Origin: a virus
Virus record (IMG/VR): IMGVR_UViG_3300031227_003508
Span: 1-36,462 of that record
Reading direction: 5' to 3' (one strand)
Length of the DNA stretch: 36,462 bases
The notes under the pieces were generated by a model that worked only from the letters and a program-made list of their open reading frames with translations, was not told the DNA's origin and made no database searches. Below, in pieces: positions 24,011 to 31,237 of the stretch (within the stretch, counting starts at the first letter, position 1; each line of letters begins with the position of its first letter). The position numbers and the translations under genes were made by a program.

Positions 24011-24495
24011 TGTTAGAAACAAAGAAAATACTTGAAGACATACTAAAATATAACATATCGGCCAGCGATGTAGTTCACAGCAATGCAGAAAAAGCATTAG
24101 TTGAGATAGACCAACTCCAGGCCGAGAACAAAATTTTCAGAACAGGATGTGTGCCAAGAGATTTATGCCCTGATTGTCGGGACCAATGCTTAGAAAAAGC
24201 GACCAAATATCTTTGGACAAAAATTGAAGAACTCCAAGCCGAGAACAGAAAGTATCTTCTAGTTATCGGTGAAACTGCGATACAACGTGACAAACTCAAA
24301 ACCAAACTTGCCGCTGCCAACATTGCCCTTGGGCAGATATATGATGTGGCCGACGGTTTCATTGTTGAAGTTATAGACGTTCTGCGTGGCAGGGCTGTAT
24401 GGGACGAACATGGGGTGGCAGAGTATCCCGGGAAAAAAGAAAATGATGCTGATTTGTGTGGAAGATTAGCAAAGGGCGACCCAGACAGAATTTAA
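24010..24495 (+). CDS. Coiled-coil protein with a CxxC cluster, unknown
   Basis: A 161-residue protein starting with a TAATG overlap with the helicase stop. Two coiled-coil helices (VEIDQLQAENKIF and IEELQAENRKYLLV) flank a Cys group, GCVPRDLCPDCRDQC, which could bind a metal ion. The second helix continues to TAIQRDKLKTKL. Phage proteins with repeated 'L..QLQAEN' helices are common but of unknown role. Codon use is richer in A and T than in the helicase. Partner or regulator of the helicase is a possible reading from position only. Confidence 0.6.
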   Translation: MLETKKILEDILKYNISASDVVHSNAEKALVEIDQLQAENKIFRTGCVPRDLCPDCRDQCLEKATKYLWTKIEELQAENRKYLLVIGETAIQRDKLKTKLAAANIALGQIYDVADGFIVEVIDVLRGRAVWDEHGVAEYPGKKENDADLCGRLAKGDPDRI

Positions 24496-24514
24496 GAAAG
24501 GCGTAAAGGAGATC

Positions 24515-25120
24515 ATGAAAATAAACACCTACATCAAAAAAATCAAAGAATTAAGGGCTTGTGGTGCGGCGGTAAGGGCAACACTTGAGTACAAAACATC
24601 TCAAGAACTCTGGGGCGATTGCAATCGAGGCGACTGGATGTTATGGCTCATAGGCAAATTAAGCGGCGGACCTGGTAGTGAGAAACGAAAAAAGATGGTT
24701 TTAACGGCATGTAAGTGTGCCAGACTCGCACTAAAATATGTCCCAAAGGACGAAAAACGTCCCCTTGAAGCAATAGAGACCGCCGAGAATTGGGCAAGGG
24801 ACGAAGGGGCAACACTAAAACAGGTCAAGGCTGCTGCTGCTGCTGCTGCTGATGCTGCTGATGCTGCTGATGCTGCTGATGCTGCTGATGCTGCTGCTGC
24901 TGCTTATGCTGATGCTGCTGCTGCTGCTTATGCTGCTGCTGCTGCTTATGATGCTGCTGCTGCTGCTGCTGCTGATGCTGATGCTGCTGCTGCTGCTTAT
25001 GCTGCTGCTGCTGCTTATGCTGCTGCTACTGCTGCTGCTGCTCGACAAAAAACGTTGGCCAGGTGTGCGGACATTGTAAGAAAAGATTACCCTGAAGTAG
25101 ATTCGTTATTTGAGGGGTAA
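24515..25120 (+). CDS. Ala-rich triplet-repeat protein
   Basis: A 201-residue protein. The first ~105 residues look globular and helical (TYIKKIKELRACGAAVRATL, GDWMLWLIGKLSG, RKKMVLTACKCARLAL..VPKDEKRPLEAIETAENWA). Residues ~108-178 are almost only Ala with regular Asp or Tyr, from runs of GCT with GAT and TAT. The end (ARCADIVRKDYPEVDSLFEG) is folded again. This layout, a helical domain with a DAADAA insert, occurs in a group of immunity-like (Imm5-type) proteins; that name does not prove function. AAAGGAG precedes ATG 24515. The repeat should vary in length by slippage in steps of one codon. Confidence 0.65.
   Translation: MKINTYIKKIKELRACGAAVRATLEYKTSQELWGDCNRGDWMLWLIGKLSGGPGSEKRKKMVLTACKCARLALKYVPKDEKRPLEAIETAENWARDEGATLKQVKAAAAAAADAADAADAADAADAAAAAYADAAAAAYAAAAAYDAAAAAAADADAAAAAYAAAAAYAAATAAAARQKTLARCADIVRKDYPEVDSLFEG
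24834..25042 (+). repeat. GCT/GAT/TAT triplet repeat array
   Basis: About 70 consecutive triplets, nearly all GCT, with GAT or TAT every few units and one ACT. Longer sub-units such as GCTGCTGAT repeat several times. All changes keep the reading frame, so the array encodes a helical Ala spacer of variable length. Long open frames in the other five frames here are by-products of the repeat. Confidence 0.95.
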
Positions 25121-25146
25121 AAAATGGAATTGAAAGGCGGTGAAGG

Positions 25147-25650
25147 ATGAGCGATTATTGCAAAAAACACAACTATCCTCTGAATGTTTTTAGTGGATGC
25201 CTTAAGTGTGATGCCGAAGAACAAGGCAAGGCAACAAAGCAACTCATCGCCGACCTTGAGTATTACAAAACAAGGTCCGTTCCAGCAAGCACACCTCATA
25301 TCGTATGTCTTTGCGGATCAACGAGGTTTATGGAAGCCTTTTTTGACGCCGGGTGGCGATTCACACTCAAGGGATACATAGTCCTTTCAATTGGAGTCTG
25401 CAAGCACGCAAAAGACCACGGCGGGGAGGCTCTGGGGAAGGATGTCGCCAACAAGCTGGACGAACTCCACTTGCGGAAAATAGACCTTGCAGACGAAGTT
25501 TTTGTTTTGAATGTGGACGGGTACATCGGCAAAAGTACCCGAAAAGAAATAGAATATGCAAAGTCCCTACACAAGCCAATAGATTATTTAGAAGCCCTGA
25601 AGGAGACTCTGAATGTCCCTACAGTCCAAAGTACTGAACCGCCTGCGTAA
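25147..25650 (+). CDS. Nucleoside 2-deoxyribosyltransferase-like protein with zinc knuckle
   Basis: A 167-residue protein. Residues ~51-160 have the NDT/DUF4406-like Rossmann pattern: IVCLCGSTRFMEAFFDAGW, LKGYIVLSIGVCKH, DELHLRKIDLADEVFVLNVDGYIGKSTRKEIEYA..LHKPI. The family cleaves N-glycosidic bonds of deoxynucleosides or nucleotides, or binds nucleotides. The N-terminus has C5, H8, C18 and C21 (CKKH..GCLKC), a small metal site. It may serve in nucleotide recycling or in anti-defence nucleotide breakdown; which of these is not shown. It overlaps the nuclease gene by 38 nt. GGTGAAGG lies right before ATG 25147. Confidence 0.7.
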   Translation: MSDYCKKHNYPLNVFSGCLKCDAEEQGKATKQLIADLEYYKTRSVPASTPHIVCLCGSTRFMEAFFDAGWRFTLKGYIVLSIGVCKHAKDHGGEALGKDVANKLDELHLRKIDLADEVFVLNVDGYIGKSTRKEIEYAKSLHKPIDYLEALKETLNVPTVQSTEPPA

Positions 25651-25885
25651 AATGCCTGGTGTCTGGGTGATCAAGGTAGAGGTCGCCAACGAACGTGGCT
25701 GCCCGGACATACTGTGCTGCGTCGGTGGGCGTTTCTGTGCCATTGAAATCAAAGAGGGAAAAGATTGCCTGTCAGCGATCCAGGTAGAGCAACTAAATCT
25801 CATAAGAAAAGCTGGTGGTGCAGCCGCCGTAATAACAAACTTTGAGGAATTTGAGACATATTTATTATGCGTGCAATCTGCTTAA
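25613..25885 (+). CDS. VRR-NUC domain nuclease
   Basis: A 90-residue stand-alone VRR-NUC protein of the PD-(D/E)xK superfamily. The active-site signature is present: RGCPDILC (D32), then AIEIKEG (E45, K47), with the usual QVEQL...GGAAAVITNFEEFE ending. Length fits the phage family. Such enzymes act on branched DNA and are thought to be Holliday-junction or flap nucleases; the substrate here is not known. It starts inside the previous gene in another frame, so the two are coupled. Confidence 0.88.
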   Translation: MSLQSKVLNRLRKMPGVWVIKVEVANERGCPDILCCVGGRFCAIEIKEGKDCLSAIQVEQLNLIRKAGGAAAVITNFEEFETYLLCVQSA

Positions 25886-25886
25886 T

Positions 25887-25955
25887 CTGTTACAAGTGAC
25901 CGTCAGCTTACGAAAAAGTAAGGCACTGCAGGGAGTGTCACAGTGAGTATAACAG
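25887..25955 (+). promoter_or_regulatory. Candidate structured leader before the primase
   Basis: Right after the nuclease stop, nested stems can form: CTGTTA/TAACAG (25887-25892 / 25950-25955), GTGAC/GTCAC (25896-25900 / 25937-25941), and CTTAC/GTAAG (25907-25911 / 25918-25922, loop GAAAAA). There is no T run, so it is not a simple terminator. The primase starts 42 nt further on. A 14-codon GTG frame at 25943-25987 lies in between. Function inferred. Confidence 0.35.
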
Positions 25956-25997
25956 AACGAATTACAGAAAACATAAAGTTGTATTAGGAATATAAGT

Positions 25998-26855
25998 ATG
26001 TCAGTAGAAAGCCTGCTAAACAACTTGAACTTGTCCCCAAAGCCAGAGGGTAAAGATTACCTTGTCACTTGTCCAGCGTGTAGCAAGGAGCTGCATTGCG
26101 GTGTGGATAAAGAGGTCGGGATATGGAAGTGTTTTGTTTGTGGAGCGTCCGGTAACCCGTACCAGCTTGTCAAGCACTACAGGCCAGACGCGACTCCCAA
26201 AGAGATAATGACCCTTCTAAGCGAGTTCGGCCTGGCTGACGGGACCAGGACAGAGAGACCACCGGCAAAGCCCAAGGATCTGTCGTGGCTCCGTGACAAG
26301 CTGAGGAAGCCAGCCGCCAGCGAGATCGCCCGGGTATGCAAGGCGAAGGGGATAGCCGCGGAGGCTCTCCTGAGCTTCAGTCCTTACGTCCACGTCAAAG
26401 ATCCTATAATGTTCCTCCCCGGACGAAAGCCGGGACAGGCGAGGGCTGTGGGCTTCCTGAGAGTACATCTGGACGGTGAGCTGATCAAGACGAAGCAAGG
26501 ACCTCAGAAATACCCGATGCTGGGTAACTGGGGGCTTATGGGATTAGCCGTTGCGGAGGCCTCTGATTCTATAGTGTTCGCAGAAGGCTGGAGAGATGCA
26601 CTGGCGGCGATCGAGGCTGGTTTCGTTGCAATAGCTAACACCGGGGGGACCGGCTGGAAAGATGAGTGGCTTCCTCTCTTCAAAGGTAAGATCGTCTATA
26701 TTGTGCCAGACGCAGACAAGCCAGGTATGGAGTGTGCACAGAAGCGGGCTGTCGCGATCAGCAGGGTAGCGAAGGAGGTAAGAATAGTGACGCTGCCGTA
26801 TAAGATGACGCCGACCGGGGGCAAGGATCTGTGGGACTTTTTGAATGAGAAGTGA
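25998..26855 (+). CDS. Toprim DNA primase with zinc finger
   Basis: A 285-residue primase-like protein. The N-terminal zinc finger is formed by C25, C28, C45 and C48 (CPAC...CFVC), followed by GNPYQLVKHY, as in CHC2 primase fingers. The Toprim core is visible as FAEGWRDALAAIEAG (catalytic Glu), NTGGTGW, and IVPDADKPGMECAQKRA (the DxD). It lacks a helicase domain, so it would prime for a separate helicase, probably the SF3 protein downstream. The domain between finger and Toprim is short. AGGAA lies about 10 nt before ATG 25998. Confidence 0.88.
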   Translation: MSVESLLNNLNLSPKPEGKDYLVTCPACSKELHCGVDKEVGIWKCFVCGASGNPYQLVKHYRPDATPKEIMTLLSEFGLADGTRTERPPAKPKDLSWLRDKLRKPAASEIARVCKAKGIAAEALLSFSPYVHVKDPIMFLPGRKPGQARAVGFLRVHLDGELIKTKQGPQKYPMLGNWGLMGLAVAEASDSIVFAEGWRDALAAIEAGFVAIANTGGTGWKDEWLPLFKGKIVYIVPDADKPGMECAQKRAVAISRVAKEVRIVTLPYKMTPTGGKDLWDFLNEK

Positions 26856-26859
26856 GTAA

Positions 26860-27747
26860 ATGGATTTACTGGCAAATATGAAAATAAAAACGTTGGTACC
26901 GTGGTTTGGGGCAAAGCGGAATCTGGCGCCGGTGATCGTGGATCTGATCGGTTCGCATAAAGCATACTGGGAGCCGTTTTGTGGATCAATGGCAGTGCTT
27001 ATGAAAAAGCCTCCCTGTCAACTAGAGACGGTCAATGATCTGAACGGAGATCTAATCAATCTTGCCAGAGTAATCCAAGACAAAGATCTTGCATTTCGAC
27101 TGTACGACAAGCTAAGCCGGACGTTGTGTTCAGAGAGATTTTTTAGGGAATCAAAGGAACGATGGATATCTAATAGTAAAGACAATACAGAACCCGATAT
27201 CGGTAGAGCTTATGACTTTTTTGTTACTTCATGGATGGGAATCAACGGGGTATCCGGGACCCAGAGGTGTAATTATCAGTTTGCTTTGAGATGGTGTGTT
27301 GGTGGAGGCCAAGGGGCTACCCGCTGGGCAAACGTGGTTAGTTCAATGCCGGCCTGGCATAAGCGGTTACAAAATGTGATGATAATACAGAAGGATGCGT
27401 TTTGGTTACTTGAGAATATCAGAGACGAGCCTGCAGCAGTGATCTATGTCGATCCACCGTATTTTGATAAAAATGGAAAGTATATCCATGACTTCGAAGA
27501 CGCCGACCACGAACGACTGGCGGAGCTGTTGGGCAGGTTCAAACACACCAAGATAATTGTAAGTTATTACGATCATCCAAAATTAGAGGTCCTGTATCCC
27601 GGGTGGTATAGACCGTATTTTTCGACGACCAGACAATCGTTGCGAAACGCGACAAAGGGCAAGAAGTCACCCGCCCCAGGTAAATCAAAGAAAAATGTCG
27701 AGGTTTTACTGGTCAATAAAAAGCCGAGAGAACCAGGTTTGTTTTGA
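26860..27747 (+). CDS. DNA adenine-N6 methyltransferase (D12 class)
   Basis: A 295-residue Dam-type methylase. Motif I and the FxGxK region are PWFGAKRNLAPVI and WEPFCGSMAV; NDLNGDLINL follows, and the catalytic DPPY is at residues 198-201 (YVDPPYFDKNGKY). This class methylates adenine N6 in a short palindrome such as GATC, though the site cannot be read from sequence. No endonuclease gene is next to it, so it is an orphan methylase, likely guarding phage DNA or timing replication. The start is uncertain: ATG 26860 or ATG 26878, neither with a strong ribosome site. Confidence 0.9.
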   Translation: MDLLANMKIKTLVPWFGAKRNLAPVIVDLIGSHKAYWEPFCGSMAVLMKKPPCQLETVNDLNGDLINLARVIQDKDLAFRLYDKLSRTLCSERFFRESKERWISNSKDNTEPDIGRAYDFFVTSWMGINGVSGTQRCNYQFALRWCVGGGQGATRWANVVSSMPAWHKRLQNVMIIQKDAFWLLENIRDEPAAVIYVDPPYFDKNGKYIHDFEDADHERLAELLGRFKHTKIIVSYYDHPKLEVLYPGWYRPYFSTTRQSLRNATKGKKSPAPGKSKKNVEVLLVNKKPREPGLF

Positions 27748-27896
27748 AAGTAATATGGACGAAAACATTTTACCCGTTCTATTGCACAATATGTACTACG
27801 CAGTGGTACGGTACGGTGAAAGGCAAAAAGCTACCCTGCCCGAAATGCCAAAAGACAGATAATGTACTTGTGAGATGGGGAAAGAAGAAGGACTGA
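27744..27896 (+). CDS. 50-residue zinc-ribbon protein, TTG start
   Basis: A short gene that fills the gap between the methylase and the helicase. It starts with TTG sharing bases with the methylase stop (TTGA), and ends 4 nt before the next ATG. The product has two knuckles, FYCTIC and PCPKC, 14 residues apart, and a basic end (VRWGKKKD), the make-up of a zinc ribbon. There is no clear ribosome site, which fits coupled translation. The spacing of the Cys pairs and the exact fit between neighbours support the gene. Function unknown. Confidence 0.6.
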   Translation: MKVIWTKTFYPFYCTICTTQWYGTVKGKKLPCPKCQKTDNVLVRWGKKKD

Positions 27897-27900
27897 CACA

Positions 27901-28980
27901 ATGATTGAACTTGCAACACTAACAGACGAACAACAAGCGGCGGTTGACAAAGCCATCGAGGCCATCGGCAAGGGCGACGGGGCCATCTACAAGATCGGTG
28001 GCTACGCTGGCACGGGAAAAACAACGGTGGCGAGGCATATCGCCGAGAAGTTGCCGGGGTGCCTCCCCTGTGCGTTCACTGGCAAGGCGGCTTACAGGCT
28101 CCGTCAAAAAGGCATGGGGGGGGCGATCACCATCCACCGGACTATCTACGAGTACGCGACCAAAGACGCCAAGAAGCGGCTACAGTGGGAACTGAAGGAT
28201 GACGTAGAGGGTGACTGGTTCTTAATCGACGAAGGATCCATGATCTCCGGGAAATTGTGGGGCGACCTGATGTCTTTTGGCCGGCCAGTACTACTGTTGG
28301 GAGATCCCGGTCAGCTTGAGCCGGTGGGGCAAGACCCACGGCTGATGCACAAGGCCGATGTCGTGCTCGAACAGATACACCGCCAGGCAGAGGGTAACGG
28401 GATCATCCAGTTTGCGACGGACATACGCAAGGGATGGTACGACAAGTGTGACGTTTACCCAGATGTTGCAATACACCATGACAAGCCAACAGTTGCAGAT
28501 CTCAAGTGGGCGGATATAATGATCTGTGCGTTTAACCGGACCAGGATCAGGGTCAACCGGAAATACAGGGAGGTTTACGGGTACACTGGCCTGCTCAACC
28601 CGGGCGAGAAGGTCATTGTGTTACGCAATAACAACCGGAAAGGGGTGTTTAATGGGCAGATACTCACCATTAAGAACATTGTCAACGCCGGACCTATCAA
28701 GACCACGGCCATCTGTGTCACCGACGATGACCAAAACATCGAACTGTCCCTTTTTAACCAACAATTCAATACCAAACCGATAAGTAATTGGAATAGAGAC
28801 GATATCGTCCTTGCAGATTATGGATATTGCATTACATGCCACAAATCACAAGGTAGCGAGTGGGACCGAGTTGTCGTGATCGATGAACAATGCTCCAGAT
28901 TATGGGAAGCAAAGCGATGGAGATACACGGCGATCACAAGGGCATCGCAAGAATTACGCTATTTTACAAACGGGAAATAA
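27901..28980 (+). CDS. Dda-like SF1B DNA helicase
   Basis: A 359-residue helicase of the RecD/Dda group. Motifs: GYAGTGKT (Walker A, residues 34-41), LIDEGSM (II), LLGDPGQLEPVG (III), ICAFNRTRIRVN (IV), GYCITCHKSQGSEWDRVVV (V), and YTAITRAS (VI). Length is like T4 Dda. These enzymes move 5' to 3' on ssDNA and help start replication or remove proteins. AAGAAGGA precedes ATG 27901. It lies among primase and SF3 helicase genes, so it is likely an accessory fork or recombination helicase. Confidence 0.9.
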   Translation: MIELATLTDEQQAAVDKAIEAIGKGDGAIYKIGGYAGTGKTTVARHIAEKLPGCLPCAFTGKAAYRLRQKGMGGAITIHRTIYEYATKDAKKRLQWELKDDVEGDWFLIDEGSMISGKLWGDLMSFGRPVLLLGDPGQLEPVGQDPRLMHKADVVLEQIHRQAEGNGIIQFATDIRKGWYDKCDVYPDVAIHHDKPTVADLKWADIMICAFNRTRIRVNRKYREVYGYTGLLNPGEKVIVLRNNNRKGVFNGQILTIKNIVNAGPIKTTAICVTDDDQNIELSLFNQQFNTKPISNWNRDDIVLADYGYCITCHKSQGSEWDRVVVIDEQCSRLWEAKRWRYTAITRASQELRYFTNGK

Positions 28981-28984
28981 AAGT

Positions 28985-29056
28985 TTTGCTTGACTATCTG
29001 TAGCAGATGCAGCGATTAACCTACAGGCTGCTCATCTACGGTGCAATGTAAGCAAG
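28985..29056 (+). promoter_or_regulatory. Candidate hairpin leader before the SF3 helicase
   Basis: Four nt after the Dda-like stop, TTGCTT pairs with AAGCAA at the other end. Inside, AGATGCAGC can pair with GCTG-ct-CATCT (9 bp with a 2-nt bulge). No T run follows. The SF3 helicase starts 43 nt downstream. It resembles the gap before the primase in layout. Function inferred. Confidence 0.35.
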
Positions 29057-29099
29057 CACGCTGGAGGCGGCGGACAATTGAGATTGATGGGATAATAAC

Positions 29100-30743
29100 A
29101 TGATTACAGAAGCAAGGAAGCTGGCGTTTCAAAAGCTGATCGACAATGCGGAGGAATTTATCCCTCCGGAAAAAACCGATGACCCTTCGGATCTGAACAT
29201 TGTGATGGTTAAAGACTCAAGGCCAAGCACGGTAGCCGCAAAATTTGAAGAGTTGTCGCCAGTTACCCACCATTATAACAGTATCGACGGGTACAGCATT
29301 TATTCTGACAATAAATATCAGCAGGTAAGAGACAACAGGGAAATTGAATTGCATATCCGCAAGTTTATTTGCAATTGCGGCGTACAGGTACACAAAAAAA
29401 AGAGCACCGAAATAGAAATGCTTAAGCAAACAAGGTCATTTGTCAAGGATGTCATGGATGCCCTTGCAGCCCAGAAGAACGTCCATATCCTACCCAGCCA
29501 TAAGGCGATTTATTCCTTCAGTCCGGGTATTGACCCGGAAACAACAATAGCCGTCAAGAATGGGTTGTTAGACCTGTCGAACACAAAAAAGCCCATATTA
29601 AGGCCGTTCACACCCGACTTCTACACCTTCAATTACCTGCCTATCGAGTACGATCCAACCAGGAAAGCATCGCTATGGCTGAACAAGTGCCTGTCCTTCT
29701 ACTTCACAGAGGACGACGTCGCTGTCCCGGACGAGATCGCCCAGGACGTTATCCATTCATGGATGAAGCGGTGGCTACTCCGGATCGTCAACCCGCACAA
29801 GATATGTGCCCTAATAGGCAAGAAGCGCACTGGTAAGGGTACTATCGGGCGTGTTACCTGTGCTCTGATCGGCCAGGCAAACGTCTCGGCGGTCACAATA
29901 GCCACTCTGTCAGGCAACCACGGCCTCTATGGGCTTATGAACAAGCAGCTCGGCATAATGTGGGATGCGTCGGTTACGGGGCACACAGGCGACATAGCGA
30001 AGGCGGTGGAGGCACTCAAGAACTTGTCCGGCCAGGACAATGTCACTGTCAATCCCAAGGGGCGTGACACGATAGACCTGCCGGCGATGCGACTCAATCT
30101 CTTGATGATCGCCAACGAGCCAGCAGACCTGAAGGACTCTACCGGAGCACTGGCCTCACGGTTTACCTTCCTCCAGACAACTCAGTCATTTTTCGGACAC
30201 GAGAACCCAGGTATTGAGAAGGCGATTATTGCCAATGAATTGCCTGGTATCCTGAACCTGGTGCTGGCCGCTTCGGACTCTATTATCGAGCACCCTAAAA
30301 GTGCCTCACTCTCACAGGAATACGCCGAGATGACTTCGCCTTATACGGCTTTTGCGAACGATTGTTGTGAGTTCAATAACAATATAATCCCGACAGATAT
30401 AGTTTGGTTATATTACAAGGATTGGTGCGAAAAGTACAAACACGAGGTGCCTTCGGCACATGCCTTCAAGGTTAGGTTCTTCTCGGCGATCGAAGGGATA
30501 AAAAGGGTGAGAATGAGATTGCAGCCAAACGAAATAGAGTGGCTGGAGGACAGACACTATGTGGGCCAGAGGTATGGAAGTGTGGGCCAGAGGTATGGAA
30601 GTGTGGGCCACTGGATCAAAGTTTCCAGCCGGCCACACTGCTGGCGTGGAATCGACATAAAAGAAGAATTAATTGCGGCCCGGGTTGAGGACCAAAGGGC
30701 CAGAACTGGTCTGGGTAACTTCGAGGGATCTGGGCCGGGTTAA
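29100..30743 (+). CDS. D5-like SF3 replicative helicase
   Basis: A 547-residue protein of the D5/P4-alpha group. The D5 N-terminal region (FTPDFYTFNYLPIEYDP) precedes an SF3 ATPase: Walker A GKKRTGKGT (residues 240-248), GIMWDAS (Walker B-like), and LLMIANEPADLKDSTGALASRF (motif C and arginine finger). Such proteins unwind origins as hexamers and are loaded by or fused to primase; here the primase is a separate gene upstream. The far C-terminus holds two 7-residue repeats (VGQRYGS). The following gap is AT-rich and may be the origin it acts on. Confidence 0.85.
   Translation: MITEARKLAFQKLIDNAEEFIPPEKTDDPSDLNIVMVKDSRPSTVAAKFEELSPVTHHYNSIDGYSIYSDNKYQQVRDNREIELHIRKFICNCGVQVHKKKSTEIEMLKQTRSFVKDVMDALAAQKNVHILPSHKAIYSFSPGIDPETTIAVKNGLLDLSNTKKPILRPFTPDFYTFNYLPIEYDPTRKASLWLNKCLSFYFTEDDVAVPDEIAQDVIHSWMKRWLLRIVNPHKICALIGKKRTGKGTIGRVTCALIGQANVSAVTIATLSGNHGLYGLMNKQLGIMWDASVTGHTGDIAKAVEALKNLSGQDNVTVNPKGRDTIDLPAMRLNLLMIANEPADLKDSTGALASRFTFLQTTQSFFGHENPGIEKAIIANELPGILNLVLAASDSIIEHPKSASLSQEYAEMTSPYTAFANDCCEFNNNIIPTDIVWLYYKDWCEKYKHEVPSAHAFKVRFFSAIEGIKRVRMRLQPNEIEWLEDRHYVGQRYGSVGQRYGSVGHWIKVSSRPHCWRGIDIKEELIAARVEDQRARTGLGNFEGSGPG
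30561..30610 (+). repeat. 21-bp tandem repeat in the SF3 helicase gene
   Basis: Two identical 21-nt units start at 30561 and 30582, with a partial third (GTGGGCCA) at 30603. They encode VGQRYGS. GTGGGCCA appears again at 30884, and GGCCCAC at 30774, so the word recurs on both sides of the AT-rich gap. Confidence 0.9.
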
Positions 30744-30882
30744 CTATCCGGAAATAAAGGAGTTATGACGTGCCGGCCCACTGGTCCATATACATTCTAA
30801 TAAGATAGCAAGTAAAATAAATATATATATATATAAAGGGAATGTAAAGAAATTACATTAGTAGGGGTATCAACTAAAATAG
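30744..30882 (+). other. AT-rich gap, candidate replication origin
   Basis: A 139-nt gene-free stretch with a (TA)n run at about 30820-30833, a perfect inverted repeat AATGTAA/TTACATT (30841-30847 / 30853-30859), and GTGGGCCA words on either flank. An 11-codon frame (30765-30800) has a good AAAGGAG but is very short and may be a leader. Its place beside an SF3 helicase gene fits an origin; no replication evidence is available from sequence alone. Confidence 0.35.
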
Positions 30883-31236
30883 ATGTGGGCCAGGGCCAGC
30901 ACAGGTAAAAACGTGAAAATAACCGACAAGAAAACTCCGATTAAAAAAGGGGCGGACCTGCGACTTGGCTCCGAATCTTTCCGACAATCTGTACGCATTG
31001 TTCTAGACTTCCTTGGTCTTGAAGGAACGCAGGGAAATTACAGAAAACGACCCGAGATCGACTGGGAGTTGCTGGCAAATAATATCCAGAATCCAACCAA
31101 GCTGGCAGTGGTCGAAATCCTCACCCACGGAACGCCAACCGGACAGATGATCCTGCAGGAAATACCAGGGGTGACCAGGGCAGAGGCGCTGGGTAACCTG
31201 GATACGAAGTTTTATAGCTTCGAAAGGTGGTTTTAG
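30883..31236 (+). CDS. Hypothetical phage protein
   Basis: A 117-residue basic protein. After a variable N-terminus (DKKTPIKKGADLRLG) it is helical (SFRQSVRIVLDFLGL, DWELLANNIQNPTKLAVVEILT). The end TKFYSFERWF is aromatic. The start is uncertain: ATG 30883, which lies in the repeated GTGGGCCAG word, or GTG 30913. Not recognised. It lies between the candidate origin and the NlpC/P60-like gene, one nt before the latter. Confidence 0.5.
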   Translation: MWARASTGKNVKITDKKTPIKKGADLRLGSESFRQSVRIVLDFLGLEGTQGNYRKRPEIDWELLANNIQNPTKLAVVEILTHGTPTGQMILQEIPGVTRAEALGNLDTKFYSFERWF

Positions 31237-31237
31237 C

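Noticed and set aside
24815-25079. Leu/Met-rich and Ser-rich open frames over the triplet repeat
   Set aside because: They are by-products of the GCT/GAT/TAT array read in other frames, with no ribosome site.
26860-27747. Restriction-modification system
   Set aside because: Only the methylase is seen; the neighbouring VRR-NUC nuclease is a junction-type enzyme and not a restriction endonuclease.
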